Assembly (NCBI GenBank): GCA_930990665.1
Contig: CAKNQN010000004.1
Location: forward strand, 57,929 to 121,928
DNA from: an uncultured Clostridia bacterium
GTDB lineage: Bacteria > Bacillota > Clostridia > Christensenellales > Borkfalkiaceae
DNA: 64,000 bases
Reading direction: 5' to 3'
Part shown: one piece after another, positions 52,551 through 61,741 of the stretch
Layout of the letters: each line of letters begins with the position of its first letter
Position numbering within the stretch: position 1 is the stretch's first letter
Program-made: the position numbers and the translations under genes
Notes under the pieces: model-generated
Seen by the model: only the letters and a program-made list of their open reading frames with translations
The model's database searches: none
What the model was told of the DNA's origin: nothing

Positions 52551-53740
52551 AGCTCCTCCTTTCCGGCAGCGTTTTTCAGACCTTCAAACGCGTGAACGTA
52601 TTTGATCGGGCAAAAGCGGCTGTCACCTTTTACCTGTAGAATTTTATCTTTATAATAAAAATTAAATTTCTTTTTCCCTACGGCGGTGATGGCATCAATC
52701 TCTTTGATGGGATAACAAAGTTCGCTCGACTCACCGGAAATGATCAGGCAATCATTTGTCATCTTTACGGTATCGCCGGGAAGAGTGACTTTCTTTTTCA
52801 GTTTTACACTGTCGCGGAAAAGGATACCCGTATCGGAAATGCTTTCTCCGCCTCTAAGTTTTTTGACGATTTCCACGCGTTCCCATTCGAACCATTCGTA
52901 AATATGGGAGTAGCCGCCGAAAGGAGGGACGATCGAGAGCGTTTCGGTATATTCTGCCTCTGTTTTGCAATTCGTACAGAAAAATTTTGTGCCGTGAGAG
53001 CGTATGGTACCGGTTTTGCGGCAGACGGGACAGATATAAAGTGCCCGCTCGATGTGTTCAGCGCGCTTCCGGCTCCTGTAATGTTCGCCCGAGGCTGTGT
53101 CGTCGACATCCAGCTCTTTTTTGATGATGGAAAAAAGTTCGTTTACGGACAGATCGGCATAGTCTTTCGGGTCAAGGATACGCTTTACAAAGCCGTCGAA
53201 GCGGGTCCCTTTGCGGATCTTTGTACCCCAGCGGGGATCGGTGCCGAAACCTCCGCAGAGATTGTAAAGTACGAGCGGACATTTCGCCGTTTTCACGAGT
53301 TTTGCAACCGCTTCGGGGATTTCCCACCACAGTCTGCCGCTCAGGGTGCGGTTTCCTTCGGGAGCGATGCCAACGGCGCCGCCCTCGCGCAGAATGCGAA
53401 GAGCAGCAATGACCGACTTCGGATCTGCCACTGATTTGCTCTTGGGAATGGGGGCTGCCAGATAGCGGATAAGGGGCGAAACTTTCAGATTAAAAAGATC
53501 GTCCGATGCGAAAAAATAGACGGGAAATCGAAAGGATTTGGAGACAAAAAAAGGGTCCATCGTCGTCTGATGGTTAAAAAGGATGATGCACGGCCCCTTT
53601 TTGATAGGGGCTGGGACGGCTCGATAATTGTAGCGCAACTTGAAAAACGGGTGCATCACGATCCGTAAGAAGGCAAATACGAAGGTATGCCGTCTTTTTA
53701 CCCAGTGCCGCTGTTTGACTGTTTTTCCCTTTTTCTTCAC
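52547..53740 (-). CDS. 1-acylglycerol-3-phosphate acyltransferase-like protein with zinc-ribbon tail
   Basis: A 397-residue protein. Residues about 20-240 are a PlsC-type acyltransferase domain: NHQTTMD is the catalytic HX4D motif and GIAPEGNRT the phosphate-binding EG(N/T)RT. Residues 240-290 contain a zinc-ribbon (CPVC...CTNC) followed by a beta-rich end that resembles a PH-like segment. PlsC enzymes are normally about 240 residues, so the tail of 150 residues is an added regulatory or binding module. It is the first gene of a minus-strand pair with the GltS-like transporter. Makes or remodels membrane phospholipid. Confidence 0.87.
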   Translation of the reverse strand: MKKKGKTVKQRHWVKRRHTFVFAFLRIVMHPFFKLRYNYRAVPAPIKKGPCIILFNHQTTMDPFFVSKSFRFPVYFFASDDLFNLKVSPLIRYLAAPIPKSKSVADPKSVIAALRILREGGAVGIAPEGNRTLSGRLWWEIPEAVAKLVKTAKCPLVLYNLCGGFGTDPRWGTKIRKGTRFDGFVKRILDPKDYADLSVNELFSIIKKELDVDDTASGEHYRSRKRAEHIERALYICPVCRKTGTIRSHGTKFFCTNCKTEAEYTETLSIVPPFGGYSHIYEWFEWERVEIVKKLRGGESISDTGILFRDSVKLKKKVTLPGDTVKMTNDCLIISGESSELCYPIKEIDAITAVGKKKFNFYYKDKILQVKGDSRFCPIKYVHAFEGLKNAAGKEEL

Positions 53741-53871
53741 GGATGATACTCCCGAATGATCGATTGCAAATCATTTCTGCATCTATTTATTATAAAGAAA
53801 ATCGGCAGACAGGTCAAATATTTTCGGGCCGATACGGGCCGATCGGTATTTTTTCATCTAATTTTAACTAT

Positions 53872-54741
53872 CTACAGGAGGACTCCGGTGCCTTTTACGG
53901 AGACCGCATAGGCGGACGGAGTCATATTTGTTACACTCTTGAATTTTCTCGAAAAATATTGCGGGGTATCATAGCCGAGCGCATCCGAGATCTCGCCGAT
54001 AGTATACTCTCCATCGGCGATCATTCTTTTTGCCCTTTCTACTTTCAAGAGGGAAAAATATTGCATAATGTTTTTCCCCGTCTCGGCCTTGAAAATACGC
54101 TGCAGCCATGCGGGAGAATATCCGAACCGATAGGAGATCATCTGTATATTTAGTCGTTTGTCTGTATTTTCTTTCAGATAATCGATGAGCTGCCGCACCG
54201 TCACGCTGCGCGATTCGGCGCCTTGGTCCTCCCGTTCAATTATACAGAAGGTAAGAAGAAGCCCTTCCAGACAAATTTTCAGCATCTGTAAGGATGCTGC
54301 CGAAAAGTTCCGACGCAGGTCGAGCTCGTATTGGTGTACGATATTGAGAGGACTGGCAATCACCTTTCTGCTTTCCGCTAAAATGGTGCGAAGAAAGAAT
54401 TTGGCCAAAGATCCGGATGGAAGAACCTGCCCGGCATAGTCGGATAATGCACTCAATTTTCCGTCGAAACCGATCACGATCACGTTCGTATCCGATTTTT
54501 CGGGATGAACATTGTGAAAATGATTCGGCGCATGCAGAAATGCCTGTCCGGGTCCCAGCCGATATTCTTCATCGCGGTCATAAATTTGTACGCTGCCCGA
54601 ATCGCAGAATATCAGTTCCCAAAAATCGTGCGACTCACCTTCAAAGGTGAAATTTTTCAGATATGCGAAGTAGTGCAGGGAATATAACTTCTCTACACGC
54701 AAAGTCTCTTTGATTGTTGTCGGCTTGTATGTCTTTTGCAT
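53872..54741 (-). CDS. AraC family transcriptional regulator near nahK-galE
   Basis: A 289-residue regulator with an N-terminal cupin (SHDFWELIFCDSGSVQI, GPGQAFLHAPNHFHNV) and a C-terminal double helix-turn-helix (ISYRFGYSPAWLQRIFKAETG, then ISDALGYDTPQYFSRKFKSVTNMTPSAY). It is divergent from the nahK-like gene across a 136-base gap containing a TATAAT (54843-54848) without a good -35 box. That suggests it activates the sugar-kinase/epimerase genes in response to a sugar. Confidence 0.93.
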   Translation of the reverse strand: MQKTYKPTTIKETLRVEKLYSLHYFAYLKNFTFEGESHDFWELIFCDSGSVQIYDRDEEYRLGPGQAFLHAPNHFHNVHPEKSDTNVIVIGFDGKLSALSDYAGQVLPSGSLAKFFLRTILAESRKVIASPLNIVHQYELDLRRNFSAASLQMLKICLEGLLLTFCIIEREDQGAESRSVTVRQLIDYLKENTDKRLNIQMISYRFGYSPAWLQRIFKAETGKNIMQYFSLLKVERAKRMIADGEYTIGEISDALGYDTPQYFSRKFKSVTNMTPSAYAVSVKGTGVLL

Positions 54742-54877
54742 TTTTTCCCTCCGCTCTTATTTTAACATATAAAAAACAAAAGAGTATCTTTTTTTATAAA
54801 AATAAATGTTTTTTTTCGTAGCGCAATGATTTGCAGAAATGCTATAATGTTGGTATACTTAAGGAGGAAGACGGAAA

Positions 54878-56002
54878 ATGAACACAGAATATGATTTTCA
54901 GGATATATTCCGCCATTTCAGCATCGAAGGGGAGCTTGCGGATTGTGAGCATTACGGGGAAGGCCTCATCAACGAGACCTTCTGTATGACCGTAAGGGAA
55001 AAGCGGGGAACTGTAAGATATATTTTACAGAAGATCAACAATAAACTTTTCCGCGATGTGGATAAACTCATGCACAATATCCGTCTTGTGACCGAATGGT
55101 GTCGCAAGAGCGTAGAAGCGCGCGGGGGAGATCCCATGCGTGAATGTCTCAATCTTGTTTTGACGAGAGACGGTGGTTCCTATTATTTTGACGGAAGCCA
55201 TTATTTCCGCGTATATGTATTTATTGAGAACGCGGTGGCATATCAATCCATTCGCGATCCGCGTGACTTTTATGAGTGTGCGGTGGCATTCGGCGATTTT
55301 TCCAATCTCTTGTCCGGGTTTGATGCGTCGCAGCTGTATGAGGTGCTTCCCGATTTTCACAACACGAAAGTACGCTATCAGAACTTTCTCCGCGCGGTGG
55401 AACAAGATGTGTGCGGTCGCCGCAAAGAGGTGCAGAGAGAGATCGACTGGGCGATGGCGCACAGCGATCTTTGCGGGAAGATTGTCGATAAGATCGCGAC
55501 GGGAGAGATCCCTCTCCGCGTGACGCACAACGATACCAAGATCAACAACGTCATGATCGACAAAGCGACGGGAAAGGCCGTGGCCGTGATCGATCTCGAC
55601 ACGGTCATGCCGGGTTCCCTTTGCTATGATTTCGGCGACTCCATACGATTCGGCGCAAGTTCGGCGGCGGAAGATGAGCCGAATATTTCCAAAGTTTTTT
55701 TCCGTTATGAGCTTTATGAAGCGTATTTGCGTGGATATTTGTCCGCGGTCGGGAATACAATTACACCACAGGAACGTAGGGCGCTGCCTTACGGTGCGAT
55801 CCTTATGACCTATGAATGCGGCATACGTTTTCTGACCGATTATCTGGAAGGGGATGTCTATTTCCGGACGAGACGCGCAAAGCAAAATATCGATCGTACG
55901 CATACGCAGTTCAAACTGGTGGACGACATGCTCGGATGCCTGGATAAAATGGAAGAAGCGGCGATCACAATGACGGGCGGGAATGTCTGCAAGAAAGATT
56001 AG
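54878..56002 (+). CDS. N-acetylhexosamine 1-kinase-like phosphotransferase
   Basis: A 374-residue protein-kinase-like small-molecule kinase (APH/choline-kinase fold). EGLINETFCMTV is the nucleotide loop, HNDTKINNVMID the catalytic loop and VIDLDTVMPGSL the metal-binding DxD-like segment. This combination with a neighbouring galE is typical of NahK, which phosphorylates GlcNAc and GalNAc at C1 in the lacto-N-biose/galacto-N-biose pathway. Start follows AAGGAGGAA. No lacto-N-biose phosphorylase gene is visible in the window, so the assignment rests on sequence and the galE neighbour. Confidence 0.85.
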   Translation: MNTEYDFQDIFRHFSIEGELADCEHYGEGLINETFCMTVREKRGTVRYILQKINNKLFRDVDKLMHNIRLVTEWCRKSVEARGGDPMRECLNLVLTRDGGSYYFDGSHYFRVYVFIENAVAYQSIRDPRDFYECAVAFGDFSNLLSGFDASQLYEVLPDFHNTKVRYQNFLRAVEQDVCGRRKEVQREIDWAMAHSDLCGKIVDKIATGEIPLRVTHNDTKINNVMIDKATGKAVAVIDLDTVMPGSLCYDFGDSIRFGASSAAEDEPNISKVFFRYELYEAYLRGYLSAVGNTITPQERRALPYGAILMTYECGIRFLTDYLEGDVYFRTRRAKQNIDRTHTQFKLVDDMLGCLDKMEEAAITMTGGNVCKKD

Positions 56003-56084
56003 CATGGGGCATCCGGCTGCTGCATTCCTGCCGCATGGAGACAGGGTACGACCAAAATCTGATTTCTGAATGGAGGATGATAGA

Positions 56085-57101
56085 ATGGAAAAACTTCTTT
56101 TAACGGGAGGAGCGGGATTCATCGGCTCGCACACCGTTGTGGAGCTTCTCGGGCGCGGCTATGAGGTTGTCGTGGTGGATAATCTCTGTAATTCCTGCGA
56201 GGAAGCGCTCGCAAGGGTGCGTAAGATCACGGGCAAGGAATTCAAATTTTACAACGCGGATATCCGTGACCGCGCCGCGATGGAAAAGATTTTTTCCGAA
56301 AACAAGATCGACGCCGTCATCCATTTTGCCGGGTTAAAGGCGGTGGGCGAAAGCTGCCGCATGCCGCTCGAATATTATGACAACAATATTTACGGTACGC
56401 TCGTTCTTTTGGAAACCATGCGCGCGCACGGGGTAAAGCGCATCGTCTTTTCTTCTTCAGCGACAGTTTACGGAACGCCGGAAAAACTCCCTCTGACGGA
56501 AGAGAGCAAGACGGGCGGAACGACCAATCCGTACGGCTCGACAAAATATTATCTCGAGGGCATACTCACCGATCTGTATAAGGCGGACAACGAGTGGAAT
56601 GTTGTGCTTCTCCGTTATTTCAACCCCGTCGGAGCGCATCCGTCCGGTCTGATCGGGGAAGACCCCAAAGGGATCCCTAACAACCTGATGCCGTATGTGG
56701 CGCAGGTCGCGACGGGCAAACTGAAAAAGATCAATGTTTTCGGCAACGATTATCCCACAAAGGACGGGACGGGCGTCCGCGATTATATCCATGTCGTGGA
56801 TCTGGCGCTCGGGCATGTGGCTGCCATCGAGCATTGCCGTACGGCGGGCGTTCATATCTATAATCTGGGCACGGGTGTCGGGTACAGCGTTCTCGATATG
56901 ATCCATGCCTTTGAAAAAGCCTGCGGGAAAAAATTGCCTTATGAGATCTGTCCTCGCCGCAGCGGCGATGTGGCGGCCTGCTATGCGAATTGCGACAAGG
57001 CGGCCCGCGAACTCGGATGGAAAGCGAAGTACGGCATAGAAGAGATGTGCCGTGACCAGTGGAACTGGCAGAGTAAAAATCCGCAGGGCTATGAGGGCTG
57101 A
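56085..57101 (+). CDS. galE: UDP-glucose 4-epimerase
   Basis: A 338-residue short-chain dehydrogenase-type epimerase that interconverts UDP-glucose and UDP-galactose, and in some species the N-acetyl forms. The NAD motif [19 protein letters not shown] and the catalytic YGSTKYYLE (Tyr-x-x-x-Lys) are present, followed by [13 protein letters not shown]. The ATG at 56085 follows GGAGG; an in-frame ATG at 56070 lies inside that site and is less likely. It is the second gene after the NahK-like kinase, 82 bases downstream. Confidence 0.96.
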   Translation: MEKLLLTGGAGFIGSHTVVELLGRGYEVVVVDNLCNSCEEALARVRKITGKEFKFYNADIRDRAAMEKIFSENKIDAVIHFAGLKAVGESCRMPLEYYDNNIYGTLVLLETMRAHGVKRIVFSSSATVYGTPEKLPLTEESKTGGTTNPYGSTKYYLEGILTDLYKADNEWNVVLLRYFNPVGAHPSGLIGEDPKGIPNNLMPYVAQVATGKLKKINVFGNDYPTKDGTGVRDYIHVVDLALGHVAAIEHCRTAGVHIYNLGTGVGYSVLDMIHAFEKACGKKLPYEICPRRSGDVAACYANCDKAARELGWKAKYGIEEMCRDQWNWQSKNPQGYEG

Positions 57102-57127
57102 GCCTGTTTGAAAAATATTGAAAAAAA

Positions 57128-57156
57128 CTTGACAAATCGGATATTTTGTGTTATCA
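57128..57156 (+). promoter_or_regulatory. Promoter of the ilvB T-box transcript
   Basis: TTGACA at 57128-57133 and TATCAT at 57151-57156 with a 17-base spacer. Confidence 0.85.
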
Positions 57157-57171
57157 TAATCAAAAGTTATT

Positions 57172-57443
57172 CCGAAACGCGGTGACGGGGAGGAGTAGTT
57201 GCAGCTGAGGTCATCAGAGAGGGAACGGAGGGTGTGAGTTCCTGCGCGCTGCATCGAATGTAGCCCCTGAGCGGCGGACCGAAAGGCGACGAGTAGGCTC
57301 CGACGGGATCTCCCGTTACAGAGAGGCGATATCGGCGCGCGTCGCCCGTATCGGCAGAGTGCGGAAATATTTTTCCGAAATCGGGTGGTAACACGGTCAG
57401 AGATCGCCCCGAACGGCTTTTAAGCCGTTCGGGGCTTATTTTA
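57172..57443 (+). promoter_or_regulatory. T-box leader, valine-specific
   Basis: A tRNA-sensing leader ahead of ilvB. Stem I begins with GGGGAGGAGTAG; its specifier loop on the 3' side reads GAA-T-GTA-G, which aligns with the codon position in the glyQ T-box and gives GTA, a valine codon. The antiterminator region has GGGTGGTAACACGG; the TGGT would pair with the ACCA end of uncharged tRNA-Val. A terminator (14-base-pair stem at 57406-57435 and T-rich tract) closes the leader 39 bases before ilvB. Uncharged tRNA-Val should turn the operon on. Confidence 0.93.
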
Positions 57444-57474
57444 TGCGTTTTATGTTTTGCGGGAGGTCTGAAAG

Positions 57475-59220
57475 ATGAAGATCAAAGGTACACAGCTTTT
57501 TGTGAAGGCGCTCGTCGAGGAGGGCGTGGATACACTTTTTGCCTATCCGGGCGGTATGGCGATCGACCTTTTCGATGCCTTGTACGGGGAAAAGGATTTC
57601 CGGGTCGTTCTGCCCAGGCATGAGCAGGGGCTCGTTCACGCGGCGGACGGATATGCGCGCGCTACCGGAAAAACGGGCGTTTGCCTTGTGACCAGCGGCC
57701 CTGGGGCGACGAATCTCGTAACAGGCATTGCCACTGCCAACTATGACAGTGTGCCGCTCGTCTGCTTTACGGGGCAGGTACCCACCAACCTCATCGGGAA
57801 CGACGCTTTTCAGGAGGTCGATATCGTCGGCATCTGCCGCAGCATCTGCAAATATGCCGTCACGGTCCGGCGGCGCGAAGATCTCGGCCGGATCATCAAA
57901 GAGGCTTTTTATGTGGCGAGGACGGGAAAACCCGGGCCGGTCGTCGTCGATCTCCCCAAAGATATTCAGCAGGCGCTCGGTTCTGACGAGTATCCCAAAG
58001 AAGTCTTTATGCGCGGCTATAAGCCTTCTACGGGCGTCCACATGGGGCAGCTCAAAAAGGCGGCGAGCATGCTGGAGTCGGCCAAAAGGCCTCTCTTTCT
58101 CGTGGGGGGCGGCGTGAATATTTCTCATGCCGGCGAAGAAATGACGGCGCTCGCCGAGAAGATGCGTATCCCCGTCGTCAGCACGGTCATGGGGAAGGGA
58201 GCTTTGCCGTCCGATCATCCGCTCTATATCGGCAACATGGGTATGCACGGGAATGTAGCATCGAATACGGCCGTTTCCGAATGCGACGTCCTGTTTTCGA
58301 TCGGTACGCGCTTCAATGACCGCATAACCGGAAAGCTCGGCGAATTTGCCAAAGACGCCAAGATCGTGCACATCGACATAGACGCGGCATCCATTTCCCG
58401 CAACATCGTCGTGGACGTGCCGATCGTGGCGGATGCCAAAGAGGCGATCGTAAAGCTCACGGAGATCGTCAATCCTCCCAAACACATTTCGGGAGAGTGG
58501 CTGCGTCATCTGCAGGAACTCCGCGCCGAGAAGCCCATCCGCATCCGTTCGTCGGCCCCTCTCACGCCGGAGGATATCATCGAGGGAATCAACCGGAATT
58601 TTCCGGAGCTGATCATCTCGACGGACGTCGGGCAGAATCAGATGTGGACGACGCAGTTTATTCAGCTCAAAGGGCGCAGCAAACTCCTCACTTCGGGCGG
58701 GCTGGGAACAATGGGGTACGGCCTTCCCGCCGCCATCGGCGCCAAGCTCGGACGTCCGGAGATGCCCGTCGTGTGCGTTTCGGGCGACGGAGGGTTCCAG
58801 ATGAACGAACAGGAGCTTGCGACTGCCGTCTGTGAAGAATTGCCCGTCATCATCTGCATTTTGAATAACTCTTATCTGGGAAATGTCCGTCAGTGGCAGG
58901 AGATGTTCTACGGCGGCAGATACTCCTGCACATGCCTTCGCAAGCGTAAAAGCTGCGCACAGTGGTGTTCTTCTCCCGCGGCAACTTGCCCGCCGTATGT
59001 GCCGGATTTTGTGAAGCTCGCCGAAAGTTACGGCATGGAAGGCATCCGCGTCACGAGACGCGAAGAAATCGACACAGTCTTTGAACGTGCCCAAAAAATC
59101 ACGAACAAACCTACGCTCATCGAGTTTATCATCGAGCGGGAGGAAGAGATCATGCCCATGGTCCCGGGGGGGAATGCCCTTTCGGAGATGATCACCGAAG
59201 TAAAAAAGGAGAGGAAGTAA
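57475..59220 (+). CDS. ilvB: Acetolactate synthase large subunit with cysteine-rich insert
   Basis: A 581-residue ThDP enzyme that makes acetolactate or acetohydroxybutyrate in valine, leucine and isoleucine synthesis. Motifs: YPGGMAIDLFD, HEQGLVHAADGYARATGK with the catalytic Glu, GPGATNLVTGIA, and the ThDP-binding GDGGFQMN...ILNNSYLG. After GGRYS comes an unusual insert of about 25 residues with five or more cysteines (CTCLRKRKSCAQWC then CPPY) before PDFVKLAESYG, where most enzymes have only a few residues. The start follows GGGAGG. Its stop is one base before ilvN. Controlled by the upstream valine T-box. Confidence 0.95.
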   Translation: MKIKGTQLFVKALVEEGVDTLFAYPGGMAIDLFDALYGEKDFRVVLPRHEQGLVHAADGYARATGKTGVCLVTSGPGATNLVTGIATANYDSVPLVCFTGQVPTNLIGNDAFQEVDIVGICRSICKYAVTVRRREDLGRIIKEAFYVARTGKPGPVVVDLPKDIQQALGSDEYPKEVFMRGYKPSTGVHMGQLKKAASMLESAKRPLFLVGGGVNISHAGEEMTALAEKMRIPVVSTVMGKGALPSDHPLYIGNMGMHGNVASNTAVSECDVLFSIGTRFNDRITGKLGEFAKDAKIVHIDIDAASISRNIVVDVPIVADAKEAIVKLTEIVNPPKHISGEWLRHLQELRAEKPIRIRSSAPLTPEDIIEGINRNFPELIISTDVGQNQMWTTQFIQLKGRSKLLTSGGLGTMGYGLPAAIGAKLGRPEMPVVCVSGDGGFQMNEQELATAVCEELPVIICILNNSYLGNVRQWQEMFYGGRYSCTCLRKRKSCAQWCSSPAATCPPYVPDFVKLAESYGMEGIRVTRREEIDTVFERAQKITNKPTLIEFIIEREEEIMPMVPGGNALSEMITEVKKERK

Positions 59221-59221
59221 A

Positions 59222-59734
59222 ATGTCGCCCTTGTTGAAAAAGAGATGGCTGTCCCTGTATGTGGAAAACGATGTGGGTGTCCTTGCCAAGATTGCGGGAC
59301 TGTTTTCGGGTAAGTCGTACAATCTTTCCAGTCTGACCGTGGGCGAAACGGAAGATCCGACCGTTTCGCGCATGACGATCAGTCTGTACGGCGACGACAA
59401 GACCTTTGAGCAGATCAAAAAACAGCTCAATCGCAGCGTAGAAGTCATCAAAGTGCTTGATTTTACGGAGCTCTCCATTCATAAGAAGGAGATCCTGTAC
59501 ATCAAGCTGCACAGCCTCAAAAAAGAGGAGATCGAGGACATTATCCGTTCGGCGTCCGTCTTCGGCGTGACCGTCTGCGATTACGACCGGACATCGCTCA
59601 TTCTCGAAAGTGTGAAAACCGAGGACGAGAACAGCGATCTGCTCGCTTATTATAAGAAGTATTACGCGTCGCGCATGGAAGCGGTGCGGGGCGGGTCGGT
59701 GGCGATCGAGTCGGTCAGCCGCAGCGATCGCTGA
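59222..59734 (+). CDS. ilvN: Acetolactate synthase small (regulatory) subunit
   Basis: A 170-residue subunit that stimulates IlvB and gives feedback inhibition by branched-chain amino acids. The N-terminal ACT domain is seen in LSLYVENDVGVLAKIAGLFSGKSYNLSSL (cut by normal spacing) and VGETEDPTVSRMTI, followed by the C-terminal domain with RSASVFGVTVCDYD. The start ATG at 59222 lies one base after the ilvB stop, so the subunits are coupled. Confidence 0.95.
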   Translation: MSPLLKKRWLSLYVENDVGVLAKIAGLFSGKSYNLSSLTVGETEDPTVSRMTISLYGDDKTFEQIKKQLNRSVEVIKVLDFTELSIHKKEILYIKLHSLKKEEIEDIIRSASVFGVTVCDYDRTSLILESVKTEDENSDLLAYYKKYYASRMEAVRGGSVAIESVSRSDR

Positions 59735-59813
59735 AGAAAGGCCGGGAAGACGCTGTCCTTTTTGTTGTCTTTCAGACTGACAAAGGCCTCATTTACCATA
59801 CGCTTGCTAAGTA

Positions 59814-59845
59814 AAAAGGCGGGAAAGACTCCCGCCTTTTGTCTT
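59814..59845 (+). terminator. Intrinsic terminator of the ilvBN operon
   Basis: A 10-base-pair stem (aaaaggcggg with cccgcctttt) with a 7-base loop, then gtcttttt. Confidence 0.85.
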
Positions 59846-59960
59846 TTTAAGGGGCAACAGAGACTGAATTTGCCATGCGATCGCTAAGCAAGGGCGAGAA
59901 AGATTGCCTTTTTACTCTCTTGCGGGTTAACGAAAGCTGAATTTGCATACAATGTATGGT

Positions 59961-60785
59961 ATGCAAGGGTTTAAAGATGCCTCAAAAGAAGCAATAAGAT
60001 CGGTGCGCGGCGCCTTTCATTATCTCTCTTCCAAAAAGTACACGACTCTCGCCGGGACGATGGCATTTTTTCTCGTCATGTCCGTCGTACCTTTTTTGTT
60101 CTGGCTGACCATCCTGTTCGGGCGTCTGAACATCGACTACACGCGCATTTTTGATCTGGAGATCTTCAAAGACGTAAAAGATGTGTTCGTGTATCTTCGG
60201 GAGGCCGCACAGAATGCGACGGCGGGTGCCTCCGTCATCCTGTTGGTAACGACCCTCTATTCCTCGACCAACCTCTTTTACCATATGCGTCGGAGCGGAG
60301 AGATCATCTACGGCGGAGGGCGGCGAAAGGGGAGTCTTGCCGTACGCCTGTCTGCACTTGTTCTCATCTTTATTGTCATGCTCATGCTCGTCGTGGGGGT
60401 GTCTGTGTTCATCCTCGGAAATGCATTTTTGCAGCGCATCCTCCCTTCGTTTATCGCGCAGATCGCCGTCTATGTGCTTTTCGGAGTATTTGCTTTTGCC
60501 CTTGTTCTTCTGCTGAACGTCTACATCTGTCCTTTTCGGGTCAGCCCGAAAGATGCGGTATGGGGAAGTATGCTCACCGTCTTGTTGGGAGGTACAGCCT
60601 CATTCGGGTTTACACTCTATGCCAGTTTCAGTTCGTTGGAAAAATTGTACGGTGCCGCTGTCTTTTTTATATTATTTTTGCTTTGGCTGTATCTTCTCAT
60701 GATCTGTTTTGTAATCGGCGTTATCTTTAACTGCTATTTTCTTGAAAAGAATAAAAAAGCAAAAATGGTCGATAAAAAATTCTGA
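59961..60785 (+). CDS. YihY/BrkB family membrane protein
   Basis: About 274 residues with six membrane segments of the YihY/UPF0761 family. LAGTMAFFLVMSVVPFLFWL near the N-terminus and the later VWGSMLTVLLGGTASFGFTLYASF...YGAAVFFILFLLWLYLLMI are family features. Its function is not firmly known; a ribonuclease BN name was used in error in older annotation. Three in-frame starts (TTG 59943, ATG 59952, ATG 59961) lack a ribosome-binding site. A TACAAT box at 59948-59953 would place a transcript start near 59961, again suggesting a leaderless message. Confidence 0.85.
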   Translation: MQGFKDASKEAIRSVRGAFHYLSSKKYTTLAGTMAFFLVMSVVPFLFWLTILFGRLNIDYTRIFDLEIFKDVKDVFVYLREAAQNATAGASVILLVTTLYSSTNLFYHMRRSGEIIYGGGRRKGSLAVRLSALVLIFIVMLMLVVGVSVFILGNAFLQRILPSFIAQIAVYVLFGVFAFALVLLLNVYICPFRVSPKDAVWGSMLTVLLGGTASFGFTLYASFSSLEKLYGAAVFFILFLLWLYLLMICFVIGVIFNCYFLEKNKKAKMVDKKF

Positions 60786-60800
60786 AAAAGTGCGAAACAT

Positions 60801-60829
60801 TTGCAAAAATATTTCATTTTTTGTATAAT
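60801..60829 (+). promoter_or_regulatory. Promoter of the degV-like gene
   Basis: TTGCAA at 60801-60806 and TATAAT at 60824-60829 with a 17-base spacer. Confidence 0.88.
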
Positions 60830-60880
60830 AGAAAGCAGGCAGATACCCTTTGCCTGAATCTAAAAAAGGATGTCCAAAAC

Positions 60881-61741
60881 ATGTATCAGTTATTTTGTGA
60901 TTCGAACAGTGAGTTGTGGTATACCGAAGTGGAAAAATACGGGCTGAAATATATCTCGATGCCTTACGTTCTCGACGGTCAGGAATATTACTACGACCTT
61001 GGCAAGGCGACCGACTTCAAACACTTTTTTAACCGTATGCGGGAAGGAGCGGTGCCTGTCACATCTGCGATCAACGAACAAAATTATCTTGATTACTTTG
61101 AGCCTGTATTGCAGGAAGGAAAGGACATTTATTATATCAACTTTTCGCGCAAACTCTCGGCGACTTTCGAGAGCATGGAGCGCGCGATCGCCGCATTGAA
61201 AGAAAAATATCCCAATCGGATCATCCGCACATTCGATACGAAATCCATCAGCATGGGAGCAGGGATCCAGGTCAAGTACGCTGCGAAAAAGTATGCCGAA
61301 GGCGCTTCGATGGACGAGCTGGAAGCTTTTCTGACAGAGATGCGTGCACATACGGCGACCTATTTTGTTGTCGACGATCTCGTTTATCTCAAGCGCGGCG
61401 GCCGCATCTCGGCTGTCACGGCTGCATTCGGCTCCCTTTTGGGGATCAAACCGCTTCTGACCGTCCAGCCGGACGGAACGCTCGCCAGTGTCGGCAAGAT
61501 CAAGGGTTCCAAAAAAGTTTACAGCGAATTTATCCGTCTCATGCACGAATTGAATTGTGATTACAGCAAGTATGCCATCGAAGTCGTGCATGCCGATTGC
61601 GAAGAATTCTGCAACGGTTTTGTCGAAGCTCTTAAAAAGGAATTCGGCGACGACATAAACGTGCATACGCAGATGGTCGGGCCAGTGATCGGTTCGCATT
61701 GCGGTCCGGGCACACTCGGCGTGATTTTCTATAAAGCTTGA
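60881..61741 (+). CDS. DegV family fatty-acid-binding protein (FakB-like)
   Basis: A 286-residue DegV-domain protein, related to FakB, which presents fatty acids to the kinase FakA. The two lobes are visible: CDSNSELW and PVTSAINEQNYLDYFEPVL near the N-terminus, TKSISMGAGIQV in the middle and DDLVYLKRGGRISAVTAAFGSLLGIKPLL, with the C-terminal IGSHCGPGTLGVIF. The start at 60881 follows AAAAGGA; the frame upstream to 60821 overlaps the promoter. No FakA is nearby. Confidence 0.93.
   Translation: MYQLFCDSNSELWYTEVEKYGLKYISMPYVLDGQEYYYDLGKATDFKHFFNRMREGAVPVTSAINEQNYLDYFEPVLQEGKDIYYINFSRKLSATFESMERAIAALKEKYPNRIIRTFDTKSISMGAGIQVKYAAKKYAEGASMDELEAFLTEMRAHTATYFVVDDLVYLKRGGRISAVTAAFGSLLGIKPLLTVQPDGTLASVGKIKGSKKVYSEFIRLMHELNCDYSKYAIEVVHADCEEFCNGFVEALKKEFGDDINVHTQMVGPVIGSHCGPGTLGVIFYKA

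Noticed and set aside
59735..59942. Small RNA gene after ilvN
   Set aside because: Two loosely similar segments (near 59796 and 59870) and a terminator are visible, but no promoter or known RNA family; the likeness is too weak.
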